A stretch of 35,752 bases of DNA from Patescibacteria group bacterium (GCA_028718865.1 JAQUKX010000004.1:1-35752), one strand, 5' to 3'; shown: positions 1 to 7,794, counted from the first letter of the stretch. Program-made: numbers and translations. The notes: a model not told the origin generated them from the letters alone.

Positions 1-96
1 AGTAGCAGAAAATCATCCGATACACCTCTCAAAACCCCAACAAAAAAATCACCCTAACCAACGAAAGTTGACATCAGTCTTCCTTCTTTTTTGTCA

Positions 97-122
97 AAAA
101 ACGCCGTTAAGGCGGTTTTTTT
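97..122. terminator. Possible bidirectional intrinsic terminator
   Basis: aaaaaacgccgttaaggcggttttttt: short GC stem (CGCC/GGCG) flanked by an A-tract and a T-tract. Confidence 0.6.
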
Positions 123-140
123 GTTTTTATCAAAATGAAG

Positions 141-160
141 AGCGCTACCGAAGTAGCGCT
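141..160 (-). terminator. Hairpin at the 3' end of the small zinc-ribbon gene
   Basis: Perfect 8-bp stem with TTCG loop on the minus strand: AGCGCTAC-TTCG-GTAGCGCT; overlaps the stop codon. Confidence 0.55.
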
Positions 161-309
161 CAGGAAGCGAGCTTGCTGGACAAAGGATCTTTGTCCAATT
201 TAGGGAACTCGGGTTGAAACTCAAGCTTGAACTTACAGCCGCAATTGGAGCAAAAACCTTGTTGTTGCCAAGCCCAGTGGCCACAGTGCCGACAGAAGTG
301 ATACTTCAT
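160..309 (-). CDS. Small zinc-ribbon protein (49 aa), absent from the ORF track
   Basis: Own translation: MKYHFCRHCGHWAWQQQGFCSNCGCKFKLEFQPEFPKLDKDPLSSKLAS*. CxxC-x10-CxxC zinc-ribbon spacing; perfect AGGAGG upstream of the ATG; upstream TTGACA-17-TAAATT promoter. Confidence 0.8.
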   Translation of the reverse strand: MKYHFCRHCGHWAWQQQGFCSNCGCKFKLEFQPEFPKLDKDPLSSKLAS

Positions 310-347
310 GTCTCTGCCTCCTAGAAAAACGAACAAGAGACCTTATT

Positions 348-376
348 AATTTAATATTTATAGAGGGTTTTGTCAA
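348..376 (-). promoter_or_regulatory. Sigma70-type promoter of the zinc-ribbon gene
   Basis: Minus strand TTGACA (371-376), 17-nt spacer, TAAATT (348-353). Confidence 0.6.
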
Positions 377-384
377 ATAAAATA

Positions 385-413
385 TTCACATTTTAGCTAA
401 ATAAAGATATAAT
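385..413 (+). promoter_or_regulatory. Promoter of the lycopene-cyclase-like gene; apparently leaderless
   Basis: TTCACA (385-390), 17-nt spacer, TATAAT (408-413), then 8 nt to ATG 422. Confidence 0.65.
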
Positions 414-421
414 AAATCAGT

Positions 422-1192
422 ATGAAAAAAATTAAAAAAGCACAAGGGGCTTTACTTTTATTATATGTTTTTCTGGCTTGTCTGCTTGTTTATTTTATCA
501 AGCCCCTTTATTTTTATTCCATTTTGATAGTACTACTACCCCCCGCAACAATCAACTTTATCTGGCTTAAAAATAAAAACAGCCGACGCAATATTTTAAT
601 TTTTTCTCTTTTAAGCGCTCTATTTTTCGCACCGCCAGTGGAGCTGGTCAGTCGCTTAGCCAATGTTTGGGATGTGCAGTCTATATTTTATCGGCCTTTT
701 GGTTATATCCCTCTAGAAAATATGCTCTTTGCTTTTTTGAATTTTTTCTGGGTTTTGAGTTTTTACAAATACTTTATAAAGCGAGATGAAAATAAAAATG
801 CAAAAATATCACCTCGTTTTAAATATTTACTTCTCTTATACGGCTTGTTAAATATTTTAGTTTATTCTTTTTATTTCTATGACAAAAATCTAGTATCTTT
901 TAATTATTGGCTGATGGCTATAATAGTCCTTTTTATTCCTTTTGTTTTGATATTTTCCTGGCGGCCAAAATTACTCAAAAAAACTATAATACCGACTATT
1001 TTCTTTGCTCTAGTGTTTTTTGTTTATGAAATAGTTTCTTTGCTGATAGGTAGTTGGTGGTGGCCGGGGGATTACCTCTGGCCTATCACTATAGCTGGAC
1101 ATATTTTTCCGCTTGATGATGTGCTAATTTGGTATTTTCTTTCTACTCCTGTTTTGATAGGGGCTTATGAGGTTTTTGTGGATGAGGGCTAG
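422..1192 (+). CDS. Polytopic membrane protein resembling the CarR/CrtYcd-type lycopene cyclase domain
   Basis: Hydrophobic 256-aa ORF. Motifs WDVQSIFYRPFGYIPLENMLFAFLNFFW and WPITIAGHIFPLDDVLIWYFLSTPVLIGAYE resemble the paired W..G..P-E/D-E/D motifs of heterodimer-type lycopene cyclase domains. Confidence 0.55.
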   Translation: MKKIKKAQGALLLLYVFLACLLVYFIKPLYFYSILIVLLPPATINFIWLKNKNSRRNILIFSLLSALFFAPPVELVSRLANVWDVQSIFYRPFGYIPLENMLFAFLNFFWVLSFYKYFIKRDENKNAKISPRFKYLLLLYGLLNILVYSFYFYDKNLVSFNYWLMAIIVLFIPFVLIFSWRPKLLKKTIIPTIFFALVFFVYEIVSLLIGSWWWPGDYLWPITIAGHIFPLDDVLIWYFLSTPVLIGAYEVFVDEG

Positions 1193-1199
1193 TAAGCTC

Positions 1200-1228
1200 T
1201 TGACAACTTTTCAAATATACGCTAATAT
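1200..1228 (+). promoter_or_regulatory. Strong sigma70-type promoter for ncRNA candidate 1
   Basis: TTGACA (1200-1205), 17-nt spacer, TAATAT (1223-1228). Confidence 0.75.
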
Positions 1229-1234
1229 GATTAG

Positions 1235-1380
1235 CACTGAGGACTAGCAATAGCCGATTGTCATCAGGTCGATCCCTTCCGGGAATCCAAAACCTAGGTC
1301 GATCGACCTAACAATCCCGCTATTGCGACAGAACTCCTCAGTTGGGCCACCTTGCCAAGTCTCGGTGGCCCTCTTTTTTT
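1235..1380 (+). ncRNA. Structured ncRNA candidate 1, family not recognised
   Basis: Nested helices ACTGAGGA/TCCTCAGT, GCAATAGC/GCTATTGC, GATTGT/ACAATC and AGGTCGATC/GATCGACCT, followed by GGGCCACC-N12-GGTGGCCC plus T-tract. Confidence 0.75.
1344..1380 (+). terminator. Intrinsic terminator of ncRNA candidate 1
   Basis: 8-bp stem GGGCCACC/GGTGGCCC followed by tcttttttt. Confidence 0.85.
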
Positions 1381-1391
1381 AATTAAAACTA

Positions 1392-1420
1392 TTGACATAA
1401 TATATTTTTTATACTATAAT
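1392..1420 (+). promoter_or_regulatory. Perfect-consensus sigma70 promoter for ncRNA candidate 2
   Basis: TTGACA (1392-1397), 17-nt spacer, TATAAT (1415-1420). Confidence 0.85.
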
Positions 1421-1426
1421 ACCAAT

Positions 1427-1728
1427 CTAGTACATTTTTAGGGCCGCTCTCGTGGTTTGCCTAGCAGGTCTCCTCCTAGCCTGCAAAGCAGTCTTCCCTC
1501 CATGATAGCGGCCCCATTTCAGGGCTGTTTTGTCTGAACCTCCCACCGGATTGGGAAAAGCACCACCACCCACGTCCCAGCCGGTAATCTCCTCCGGCAA
1601 AACAGCCCCCAAATTCGGGGGTCTCCAAGAGTATGCGCGCCGCCTAGTCATGAACTAGGCAGAGCCCTCTCTTCGTGAGGCCCCTATCATCAAAAAGCCG
1701 CTTGACATCTCCGGGCGGCTTTTCCTTA
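1427..1728 (+). ncRNA. Structured ncRNA candidate 2 (about 300 nt), family not recognised
   Basis: GC-rich island with helices GGGCCGCT/AGCGGCCC, GGGCTGTTTTG/CAAAACAGCCC (11 bp), ACCGG..TGGGA/TCCCA..CCGGT, CCCCC/GGGGG and GCCTAGT/ACTAGGC, then a terminator hairpin. Confidence 0.75.
1693..1728 (+). terminator. Terminator of ncRNA candidate 2
   Basis: AAAAGCCGC-TTGACATCTCCGG-GCGGCTTTT; loop begins with TTGACA. Confidence 0.7.
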
Positions 1729-1733
1729 TAAAA

Positions 1734-1762
1734 TTGACTTTTAAGCCTATATTTACTACAAT
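1734..1762 (+). promoter_or_regulatory. alaS promoter; apparently leaderless
   Basis: TTGACT (1734-1739), 17-nt spacer, TACAAT (1757-1762), 6 nt to ATG 1769. Confidence 0.65.
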
Positions 1763-1768
1763 TTACTA

Positions 1769-3514
1769 ATGAAACATATGACTAGCCAAGACCTAAAAAC
1801 CCAATTTTTCAAATATTTTCAGTCCAAAAACCATAAGATAATCGGCTCAGCTTCTCTGCTACCGGACAACGATCCGACAGCTCTTTTTACCACAGCTGGT
1901 ATGCATCCTTTGGTGCCTTACCTAATGGGCGAAAAGCATCCTGAAGGAAGCCGATTGGTCAGCGTCCAAAAATGCCTGCGTACTGGTGATATTGAAGAAG
2001 TAGGCGACACTATTCATCATACTTTTTTTGAAATGCTAGGCAACTGGTCTTTGGGTGACTATTTTAAAAAAGAAGCTATTGCTTTTTCTTGGGAATTTCT
2101 AACTGAAGTTCTCAAGTTGGAAAAAGAAAAACTAGCTGTTTCTGTTTTTGGCGGCAACAGTGATGTACCACACTATGATAGTGAATCAGAAAAATACTGG
2201 CTAGAAATAGGCATAGCCAAAGACCGAATTGCCAGAATAAGCGACAACTGGTGGGGACCGGCCGGCAACAGCGGGCCTTGCGGACCTGATACCGAGATGT
2301 TTTATTGGACAGGCCAAGGCCAAGCGCCGGACAAATTTGATCCCGATGATTCCAACTGGGTAGAAATTTGGAACGATGTTTTGATGGAATACAACAAAAC
2401 TCAAGGCAATCGTTTTGAAAAACTCCAACAACAAAATGTCGACACCGGTATGGGACTAGAAAGAACTTTAGCTGTCTTAAACGGTCTAAGCGATAATTAC
2501 CAAACCGAGCTTTTCTTGCCTATTATTGCCAAGCTGGAAGAGCTCTCTGACCAGAAATATCAAGCTGATCAGCGTAGTTTTAGAATTATTGCTGACCATA
2601 TCCGCTCAGCTGTCTTTATCTTGGGTGATGAAAAAGGAATAGCTCCCTCCAACAAAGACCAAGGTTATGTCCTGCGTCGCTTAATCAGACGGGCTATACG
2701 CTTTGGAAAAAAATTGGGCATAGCCAAAAACTTTTGTCAGGAACTGGCAAAAGTAATAGTAGATAACTATCATAAATCTTATCCGGAACTAGGCCAAAAT
2801 AAAAATTTTATCTTGACGGAACTGGAAAAAGAAGAAAATAAATTTCGCCAAACTTTGGAAAAAGGCTTGCGTGAATTTGCCAAACAAAAAACCATAGACG
2901 GCAAAGTTGCTTTCATGCTTTTTTCCACCTACGGTTTTCCCTTGGAAATGACCGAAGAACTGGCAACGGAAAATAATATCAAGATAAACAAAGAAGAATT
3001 TTACGCTGAATTTAAAAAACACCAAGAGCTTTCCCGCACTGCTTCAGCCGGACGCTTCAAAGGCGGCCTGGCTGACGATAACTATAATACCAAGCGTCAT
3101 CATAGCTCTTCTCATCTGCTTTTGGAAGCTCTCAAGATAGTCTTGGGACGCGAAGTCAGTCAAAAAGGCAGTAATATTACCCAGGAAAGAGTGCGTTTTG
3201 ACTTTTCTTGGCCAGAAAAACTAACTCCCGAGCAAATAAAACAAGTAGAAGATATTGTCAACGAGCAAATAAAAAAATCTCTACCTGTGCATTTTGAGGA
3301 AATGAGTTTAGACAAAGCCAAAGAAATAGGCGCTACCGGTGTTTTTGATCATAAATATGGCGATAAAGTAAAAGTTTATTTTATGGGTAGTTTCTCCAAA
3401 GAAATCTGCGGCGGACCGCATGTGGACAATACCAGCGAACTGGGGCATTTCAAAATAATCAAAGAAGAATCGTCTTCGGCCGGCGTCAGGCGCATTAAAG
3501 CAATTTTGGGTTAA
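1769..3514 (+). CDS. alaS: Alanyl-tRNA synthetase, short form ending after the editing (tRNA_SAD) domain
   Basis: Class II AlaRS N-terminus (TTAGMHPLVPYLMGEKHP..HHTFFEMLGNWSLGDYFKKEA) and editing motifs HHSSSH and CGGPH; 581 aa, no C-Ala/DHHA1 region. Confidence 0.95.
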   Translation: MKHMTSQDLKTQFFKYFQSKNHKIIGSASLLPDNDPTALFTTAGMHPLVPYLMGEKHPEGSRLVSVQKCLRTGDIEEVGDTIHHTFFEMLGNWSLGDYFKKEAIAFSWEFLTEVLKLEKEKLAVSVFGGNSDVPHYDSESEKYWLEIGIAKDRIARISDNWWGPAGNSGPCGPDTEMFYWTGQGQAPDKFDPDDSNWVEIWNDVLMEYNKTQGNRFEKLQQQNVDTGMGLERTLAVLNGLSDNYQTELFLPIIAKLEELSDQKYQADQRSFRIIADHIRSAVFILGDEKGIAPSNKDQGYVLRRLIRRAIRFGKKLGIAKNFCQELAKVIVDNYHKSYPELGQNKNFILTELEKEENKFRQTLEKGLREFAKQKTIDGKVAFMLFSTYGFPLEMTEELATENNIKINKEEFYAEFKKHQELSRTASAGRFKGGLADDNYNTKRHHSSSHLLLEALKIVLGREVSQKGSNITQERVRFDFSWPEKLTPEQIKQVEDIVNEQIKKSLPVHFEEMSLDKAKEIGATGVFDHKYGDKVKVYFMGSFSKEICGGPHVDNTSELGHFKIIKEESSSAGVRRIKAILG

Positions 3515-3536
3515 ATTTTAATCTTCAAATAAAAAT

Positions 3537-3899
3537 ATGGAAATAAAAATCTACAAACAAAATTTTGGCTTAAGCGATGATTTTGACGCTTACCTGCGGG
3601 AAAAATTCAGCGCCTTGGAAAAATACCAAGAAGAAATTATGGATTTTCAGGTCAATCTAAAAGGAGACCGTCATCACCGCAAAGGAGATATCTATAAAGT
3701 AGAGGTAAAAGTTATCCTGCCTCACAAAAAACCAATTATTATCAAAGAAAGCGATGCTGATCCGCGCCGGGCAGTAGATATTATTCAGGAAAAAATTTCC
3801 CGCCAATTAATAAAACATAAAGATAAGAAATTTGCTCGGCTAAGAAAAAATATCCGTCGCTTCAAATCTTTAAAATTTTGGAAAAAGAAAGATCTCTAA
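3537..3899 (+). CDS. hpf: Ribosome hibernation promoting factor / sigma54 modulation family
   Basis: 120 aa, MEIKIYKQNFGLSDDFDAYLREKFSALEKY..ADPRRAVDIIQEKISRQLIKHKDK, typical HPF/RaiA pattern. Confidence 0.85.
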   Translation: MEIKIYKQNFGLSDDFDAYLREKFSALEKYQEEIMDFQVNLKGDRHHRKGDIYKVEVKVILPHKKPIIIKESDADPRRAVDIIQEKISRQLIKHKDKKFARLRKNIRRFKSLKFWKKKDL

Positions 3900-3903
3900 A
3901 CCT

Positions 3904-6723
3904 ATGAAATTCTTGGAAAAAATCTTCGGTGATCAAAATGAAAAATTCCTCAAAAGCCTACAGCCCCTAGTAGCGGAAGTAAATAAAATAGAGGAGGAGC
4001 TACTAAAATTATCCGATCAGTCTGTCAAGGAAAAAAGCTTGGAGCTGAAAAAGCAGGTTCAAGAAAAAAAAATTTCTTTGGATGATGTTTTGCCCACGGC
4101 TTTTGCCTTAGTAAAAGTAGCTGCTCAGCGCACGCTCAGTCAGCGTCATTATGATGTCCAAATTTTGGGCGGCATAGTTCTTCATCAAGGTCAAATAGCA
4201 GAAATGAAAACCGGTGAAGGAAAAACCCTTACCTCTACTTTGCCGATTTATCTCAATGCTCTGGCTGGTCAAGGAGTGCATGTGGTAACAGTCAATGACT
4301 ATCTGGCAAAAAGAGACGCCGTCTGGATGGGGCAAATTTATGATTTTTTGGGGCTGACTACTGGTGTTATTACTCACAATAACACTTCTTTTGTTTATGA
4401 CCCAACGCATACTTCCCAAGAAGATGATAGCACTCGTGATCAGGGAGTAAAGATAGTGATGGATTACTTGCGACCCTCTAGTCGCCAAGAGGCCTACCAA
4501 ACTGATATTACCTATGGCACCAACAATGAATTTGGCTTTGACTATCTTCGAGATAACATGGCTCAAGACATTTCTCAGCAAGTGCAAAGAGGCTTGCATT
4601 ATGCCATTGTGGACGAAGTAGACAGCATTTTGATTGACGAAGCCAGGACTCCTTTGATTATTTCTTCTCCAGCTGAAGACTCTACCAGCAAATACCAGCA
4701 ATTTTCCCAGTTGGTAGAAACTCTCACGGAAAATGTAGACTACAATATAGACGAAAAAATGAAGGCCTGCACCCTGACTGAGGAAGGAGTGAAAAAAATG
4801 GAAAAAATGCTGGGTGTAGACAATATCTATGAAAGCCACGGCATTGAAACTGTCCATCATCTAGAACAAGCTCTCAAGGCCAAAACTTTGTTTTTAAAAG
4901 ACAGAGATTATGTAGTCAAAGATAATGAGGTGATTATCATTGATGAGTTTACCGGCAGGATGATGCAAGGCAGGCGCTATAGTGAAGGACTACACCAAGC
5001 CATTGAAGCCAAGGAGGGGGTGGAAGTGCAAAAAGAAAGCATGACTTTAGCAACCATCACTTTCCAAAATTATTTCCGCATGTACAAAAAACTAGCTGGT
5101 ATGACTGGTACAGCAGCCACAGAAGCTGAGGAAATGGCCAAGATTTATAGTTTGGATGTTACTGTTATTCCGCCCAATAAAATTTTTGCCCGTCAAGATC
5201 TCAAAGACCGAATTTATCAAAACAATCGCGGCAAGCTAAAAGCCATTATCAGAGAAATAGAAGAGCGCTATAAAAAAGGACAGCCGGTTTTGGTCGGTAC
5301 TATTTCCATTGAAAGAAATGAGGAATTAGGTCGGCTCTTGGAATCTCGAGGCATACCTCATCAACTACTCAATGCCAAATTCCACGAAAAAGAAGCGGAA
5401 ATTATTGCTCAAGCCGGTCGCAAAAAAGCAGTTACTATTGCTACCAACATGGCGGGTCGTGGTGTGGACATAATCTTGGGCGGTACGCCTTTTGATCAAG
5501 TCAAGCATGACGAAATAAAAGATTTGGGCGGCCTACATGTGCTGGGCACGGAAAGGCATGAATCCAGACGCATAGACAATCAGCTCCGCGGTCGAGCTGG
5601 CCGTCAGGGCGATCCCGGTTCATCACAATTTTACATTTCCATGGAAGATGATCTGATGCGTATTTTTGGCTCTGATAGAATGAAAAATATGATGTCAGCA
5701 CTGGGAATTGCCGAAGACGTGGCTATAGAAAATAAAATAATTTCCAATTCTATTGAATCCGCTCAAAAAAAAGTGGAAGGCCACAACTTTGATATCCGAA
5801 AACATCTAGTAGAATACGATGACGTCATCAACAAACACCGTCAAGTTATTTACAAGCACCGCCAAGAATTTTTGAAAATATTCTCTCAGAAAGAGGAAGA
5901 AATTGAGAAGGAAAATTCAACAGAAAAAATAGACAAGAAAAATAAAAACGAAGAAGAAAATAACCGCTCTTCACAAGGTATAGTTTTGGATTATATTTAT
6001 CAGGAGCTAGAAAATGTAGTGTCTTTTCATACTCTAGTGGAAAAAAACAATGGCGATTTTGATCCCCAAGAAATCGTAGAAACAGTCAAGTCTATTTTTC
6101 CTATTAATAGTGAAGAAGAAAAAAAACTCCGCGAGCTTTTGGATGAAAACAAAAGACAAAATTCTCACGATATCCGCGGCCAAGTAGTAGAATATTTATC
6201 TGATTTGGCCAAAGAAAAATATTTGAATTTGACTCAAGAAATAAACTCCAGTCCGGAATTAACCGGAAACTCTCCTTGGACACCAATGCAGTTGATAGAA
6301 AGGGGAGTAGTTTTAAGAAGCACTGATGCCTTATGGGTAGAGCATTTGACAGCTATGGACAAATTGCGCACTGGTATTGGCCTGCAAGGCTATGGCCAAA
6401 GAGATCCACTAGTGGAATACAAGCGGGAAGCTTACAATCTTTTCAACAATCTACTTGATGCTATACGCAAGCAAATTGTCTATACTATTTACAAAATAAC
6501 TCTGGCTAGAAGCTCAGTAGCTCAGCAGAATATGGCTGCCCAAAACCGCCGTTTTGAAGAACAAAAAGGCACTTTTAAGCCTTTTCAAAAACAAGTAGAA
6601 AGCCGTGAAGACCAAGCTATCCAGCCGTCCAAGCCAAGAGACGAAGAAGGTAAAAAAGTGGGACGCAATGATCCTTGTCCTTGTGGGTCGGGTAAAAAAT
6701 ATAAAAAATGTCATGGGAAGTAA
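3904..6723 (+). CDS. secA: Preprotein translocase ATPase SecA
   Basis: GEGKTLTSTLPIYLNAL, VDEVDSILIDEARTPLIIS, MAGRGVDIILGG and a C-terminal RNDPCPCGSGKKYKKCHGK zinc motif. Confidence 0.98.
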   Translation: MKFLEKIFGDQNEKFLKSLQPLVAEVNKIEEELLKLSDQSVKEKSLELKKQVQEKKISLDDVLPTAFALVKVAAQRTLSQRHYDVQILGGIVLHQGQIAEMKTGEGKTLTSTLPIYLNALAGQGVHVVTVNDYLAKRDAVWMGQIYDFLGLTTGVITHNNTSFVYDPTHTSQEDDSTRDQGVKIVMDYLRPSSRQEAYQTDITYGTNNEFGFDYLRDNMAQDISQQVQRGLHYAIVDEVDSILIDEARTPLIISSPAEDSTSKYQQFSQLVETLTENVDYNIDEKMKACTLTEEGVKKMEKMLGVDNIYESHGIETVHHLEQALKAKTLFLKDRDYVVKDNEVIIIDEFTGRMMQGRRYSEGLHQAIEAKEGVEVQKESMTLATITFQNYFRMYKKLAGMTGTAATEAEEMAKIYSLDVTVIPPNKIFARQDLKDRIYQNNRGKLKAIIREIEERYKKGQPVLVGTISIERNEELGRLLESRGIPHQLLNAKFHEKEAEIIAQAGRKKAVTIATNMAGRGVDIILGGTPFDQVKHDEIKDLGGLHVLGTERHESRRIDNQLRGRAGRQGDPGSSQFYISMEDDLMRIFGSDRMKNMMSALGIAEDVAIENKIISNSIESAQKKVEGHNFDIRKHLVEYDDVINKHRQVIYKHRQEFLKIFSQKEEEIEKENSTEKIDKKNKNEEENNRSSQGIVLDYIYQELENVVSFHTLVEKNNGDFDPQEIVETVKSIFPINSEEEKKLRELLDENKRQNSHDIRGQVVEYLSDLAKEKYLNLTQEINSSPELTGNSPWTPMQLIERGVVLRSTDALWVEHLTAMDKLRTGIGLQGYGQRDPLVEYKREAYNLFNNLLDAIRKQIVYTIYKITLARSSVAQQNMAAQNRRFEEQKGTFKPFQKQVESREDQAIQPSKPRDEEGKKVGRNDPCPCGSGKKYKKCHGK

Positions 6724-7438
6724 AGATAATAGACTAAAAAATTCTAACGATTTAGGAGATAAGTTAATAAAAATTTACTCACACTTTGAGGATTGTTTAA
6801 ACAAACAAAGAGTAGAATTAAAAAAACTAAATTTAAAAAACGAACTTAGATATATATATGTAGTAGAAACCTTTGAGGCGATTAACGATTGTATTAGTTT
6901 ATCACATAAATTAAATACGCCTAAAGAACACGTCCACGGCTTAGTAGTAATTAGACCCGCTTTTGAAAATTTATTAAGATTAGAATATTTCCTAAATCAA
7001 ACAAAGGAAAAACAAAATGAATTAGCAACAAAAGAAGTATTAAAAATAGCTGCTAGATTTTATAAATTTACCGGGGATGAAAAATATAAAACTTACTATA
7101 AAAAATTTAATAAGGAAGCCATAACCTCTAATGATATAGAAAGATTCGATACTAAAGATAAAATTTTTCCTGACATAAAAACTTTGATAAATAAAACAAA
7201 AATTAACATTAAAGACCTAGAATTCATATACTCTAATTTATCTGAATTTAGTCATGGGAGATTAATGGCTTTGGTAATGGGTAAGTCTGAATTACAATAT
7301 TTTAGTCCAACGCCAATAGCGCATCTAATAACTATAGAATTAATGAAAATTACAGATAATTTTCTAAATAGAAAAACATATAACTACATAAAAACTGCTA
7401 TGGAAAAATCAAGTAAAATTTTATCTATAAGTAAATAA
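6713..7438 (+). CDS. Uncharacterised protein, possibly DUF5677/HEPN-like
   Basis: ORF track starts at 6605 inside secA, but the first in-frame ATG near the secA stop is 6713 (MGSKDNRLKN). Helical, with FIYSNLSEFSHGRLMAL. AT-rich codon usage unlike its neighbours. Confidence 0.65.
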   Translation: MGSKDNRLKNSNDLGDKLIKIYSHFEDCLNKQRVELKKLNLKNELRYIYVVETFEAINDCISLSHKLNTPKEHVHGLVVIRPAFENLLRLEYFLNQTKEKQNELATKEVLKIAARFYKFTGDEKYKTYYKKFNKEAITSNDIERFDTKDKIFPDIKTLINKTKINIKDLEFIYSNLSEFSHGRLMALVMGKSELQYFSPTPIAHLITIELMKITDNFLNRKTYNYIKTAMEKSSKILSISK

Positions 7439-7762
7439 ATGCCAGCGAAAAAATACAAAATAGTAGTTTTTGTACCTATTGATTCTGCCGATTTAGTGCG
7501 TCAAGCTATAGCCCAAGCCGGCGCTGGCCAAATAGGAAATTATAGCCACGCCAGTTTTTCCAGTCGCGGTATCGGTAGATTCAAACCCCTTGATGGCGCC
7601 AATCCAACTATCGGCCAAGTAAGAAAAATAGCCGAAGTAGAGGAGGAGAGAATTGAAGTAATTTGTCCACAAGAAGTAGCTGAACAGGTTATCCAAGCCA
7701 TGAAAAAAGCCCATCCTTATGAAGAGGTGGCTTATGATGTTTATAAATTAGAAAATATTTAA
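7439..7762 (+). CDS. NIF3-like inserted-domain / YqfO C-terminal (CutA/PII-like) small protein
   Basis: KYKIVVFVPIDSADLVRQAIAQAGAGQIGNYSHASFSSRGIGRFKPLDGANPTIG..HPYEEVAYDVYKLEN. Confidence 0.8.
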   Translation: MPAKKYKIVVFVPIDSADLVRQAIAQAGAGQIGNYSHASFSSRGIGRFKPLDGANPTIGQVRKIAEVEEERIEVICPQEVAEQVIQAMKKAHPYEEVAYDVYKLENI

Positions 7763-7763
7763 T

Positions 7764-7794
7764 AAAAAAACCAGCCAATGATGGGCTTGGCCGG
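7764..7794 (-). terminator. Intrinsic terminator of ncRNA candidate 3
   Basis: 8-bp stem with one G-U pair, then T7 on the minus strand. Confidence 0.7.

Noticed and set aside
54-284. 76-aa minus-strand ORF
   Set aside because: Overlaps the out-of-frame zinc-ribbon gene at 160-309, which has a perfect SD, promoter and CxxC motifs; this ORF has none.
1427-1651. 74-aa minus-strand ORF
   Set aside because: Lies entirely in ncRNA candidate 2; low-complexity R/P/G-rich translation and no supporting promoter or SD.
1427-1728. RNase P RNA, tmRNA or SRP RNA identity for ncRNA candidate 2
   Set aside because: Did not find GAGGAAAGTCC/ACAGAA-type RNase P motifs, a tRNA-like tmRNA end, or an SRP GGAA helix-8 pattern on either strand; left unassigned pending cmscan.
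4108-4860. 250-aa antisense ORF within secA
   Set aside because: Secondary to codon bias of secA; no recognisable domain, while secA on the other strand is certain.
6605-6712. Upstream extension of the 277-aa ORF
   Set aside because: These 36 codons lie inside secA in another frame; ATG 6713 is the more plausible start.
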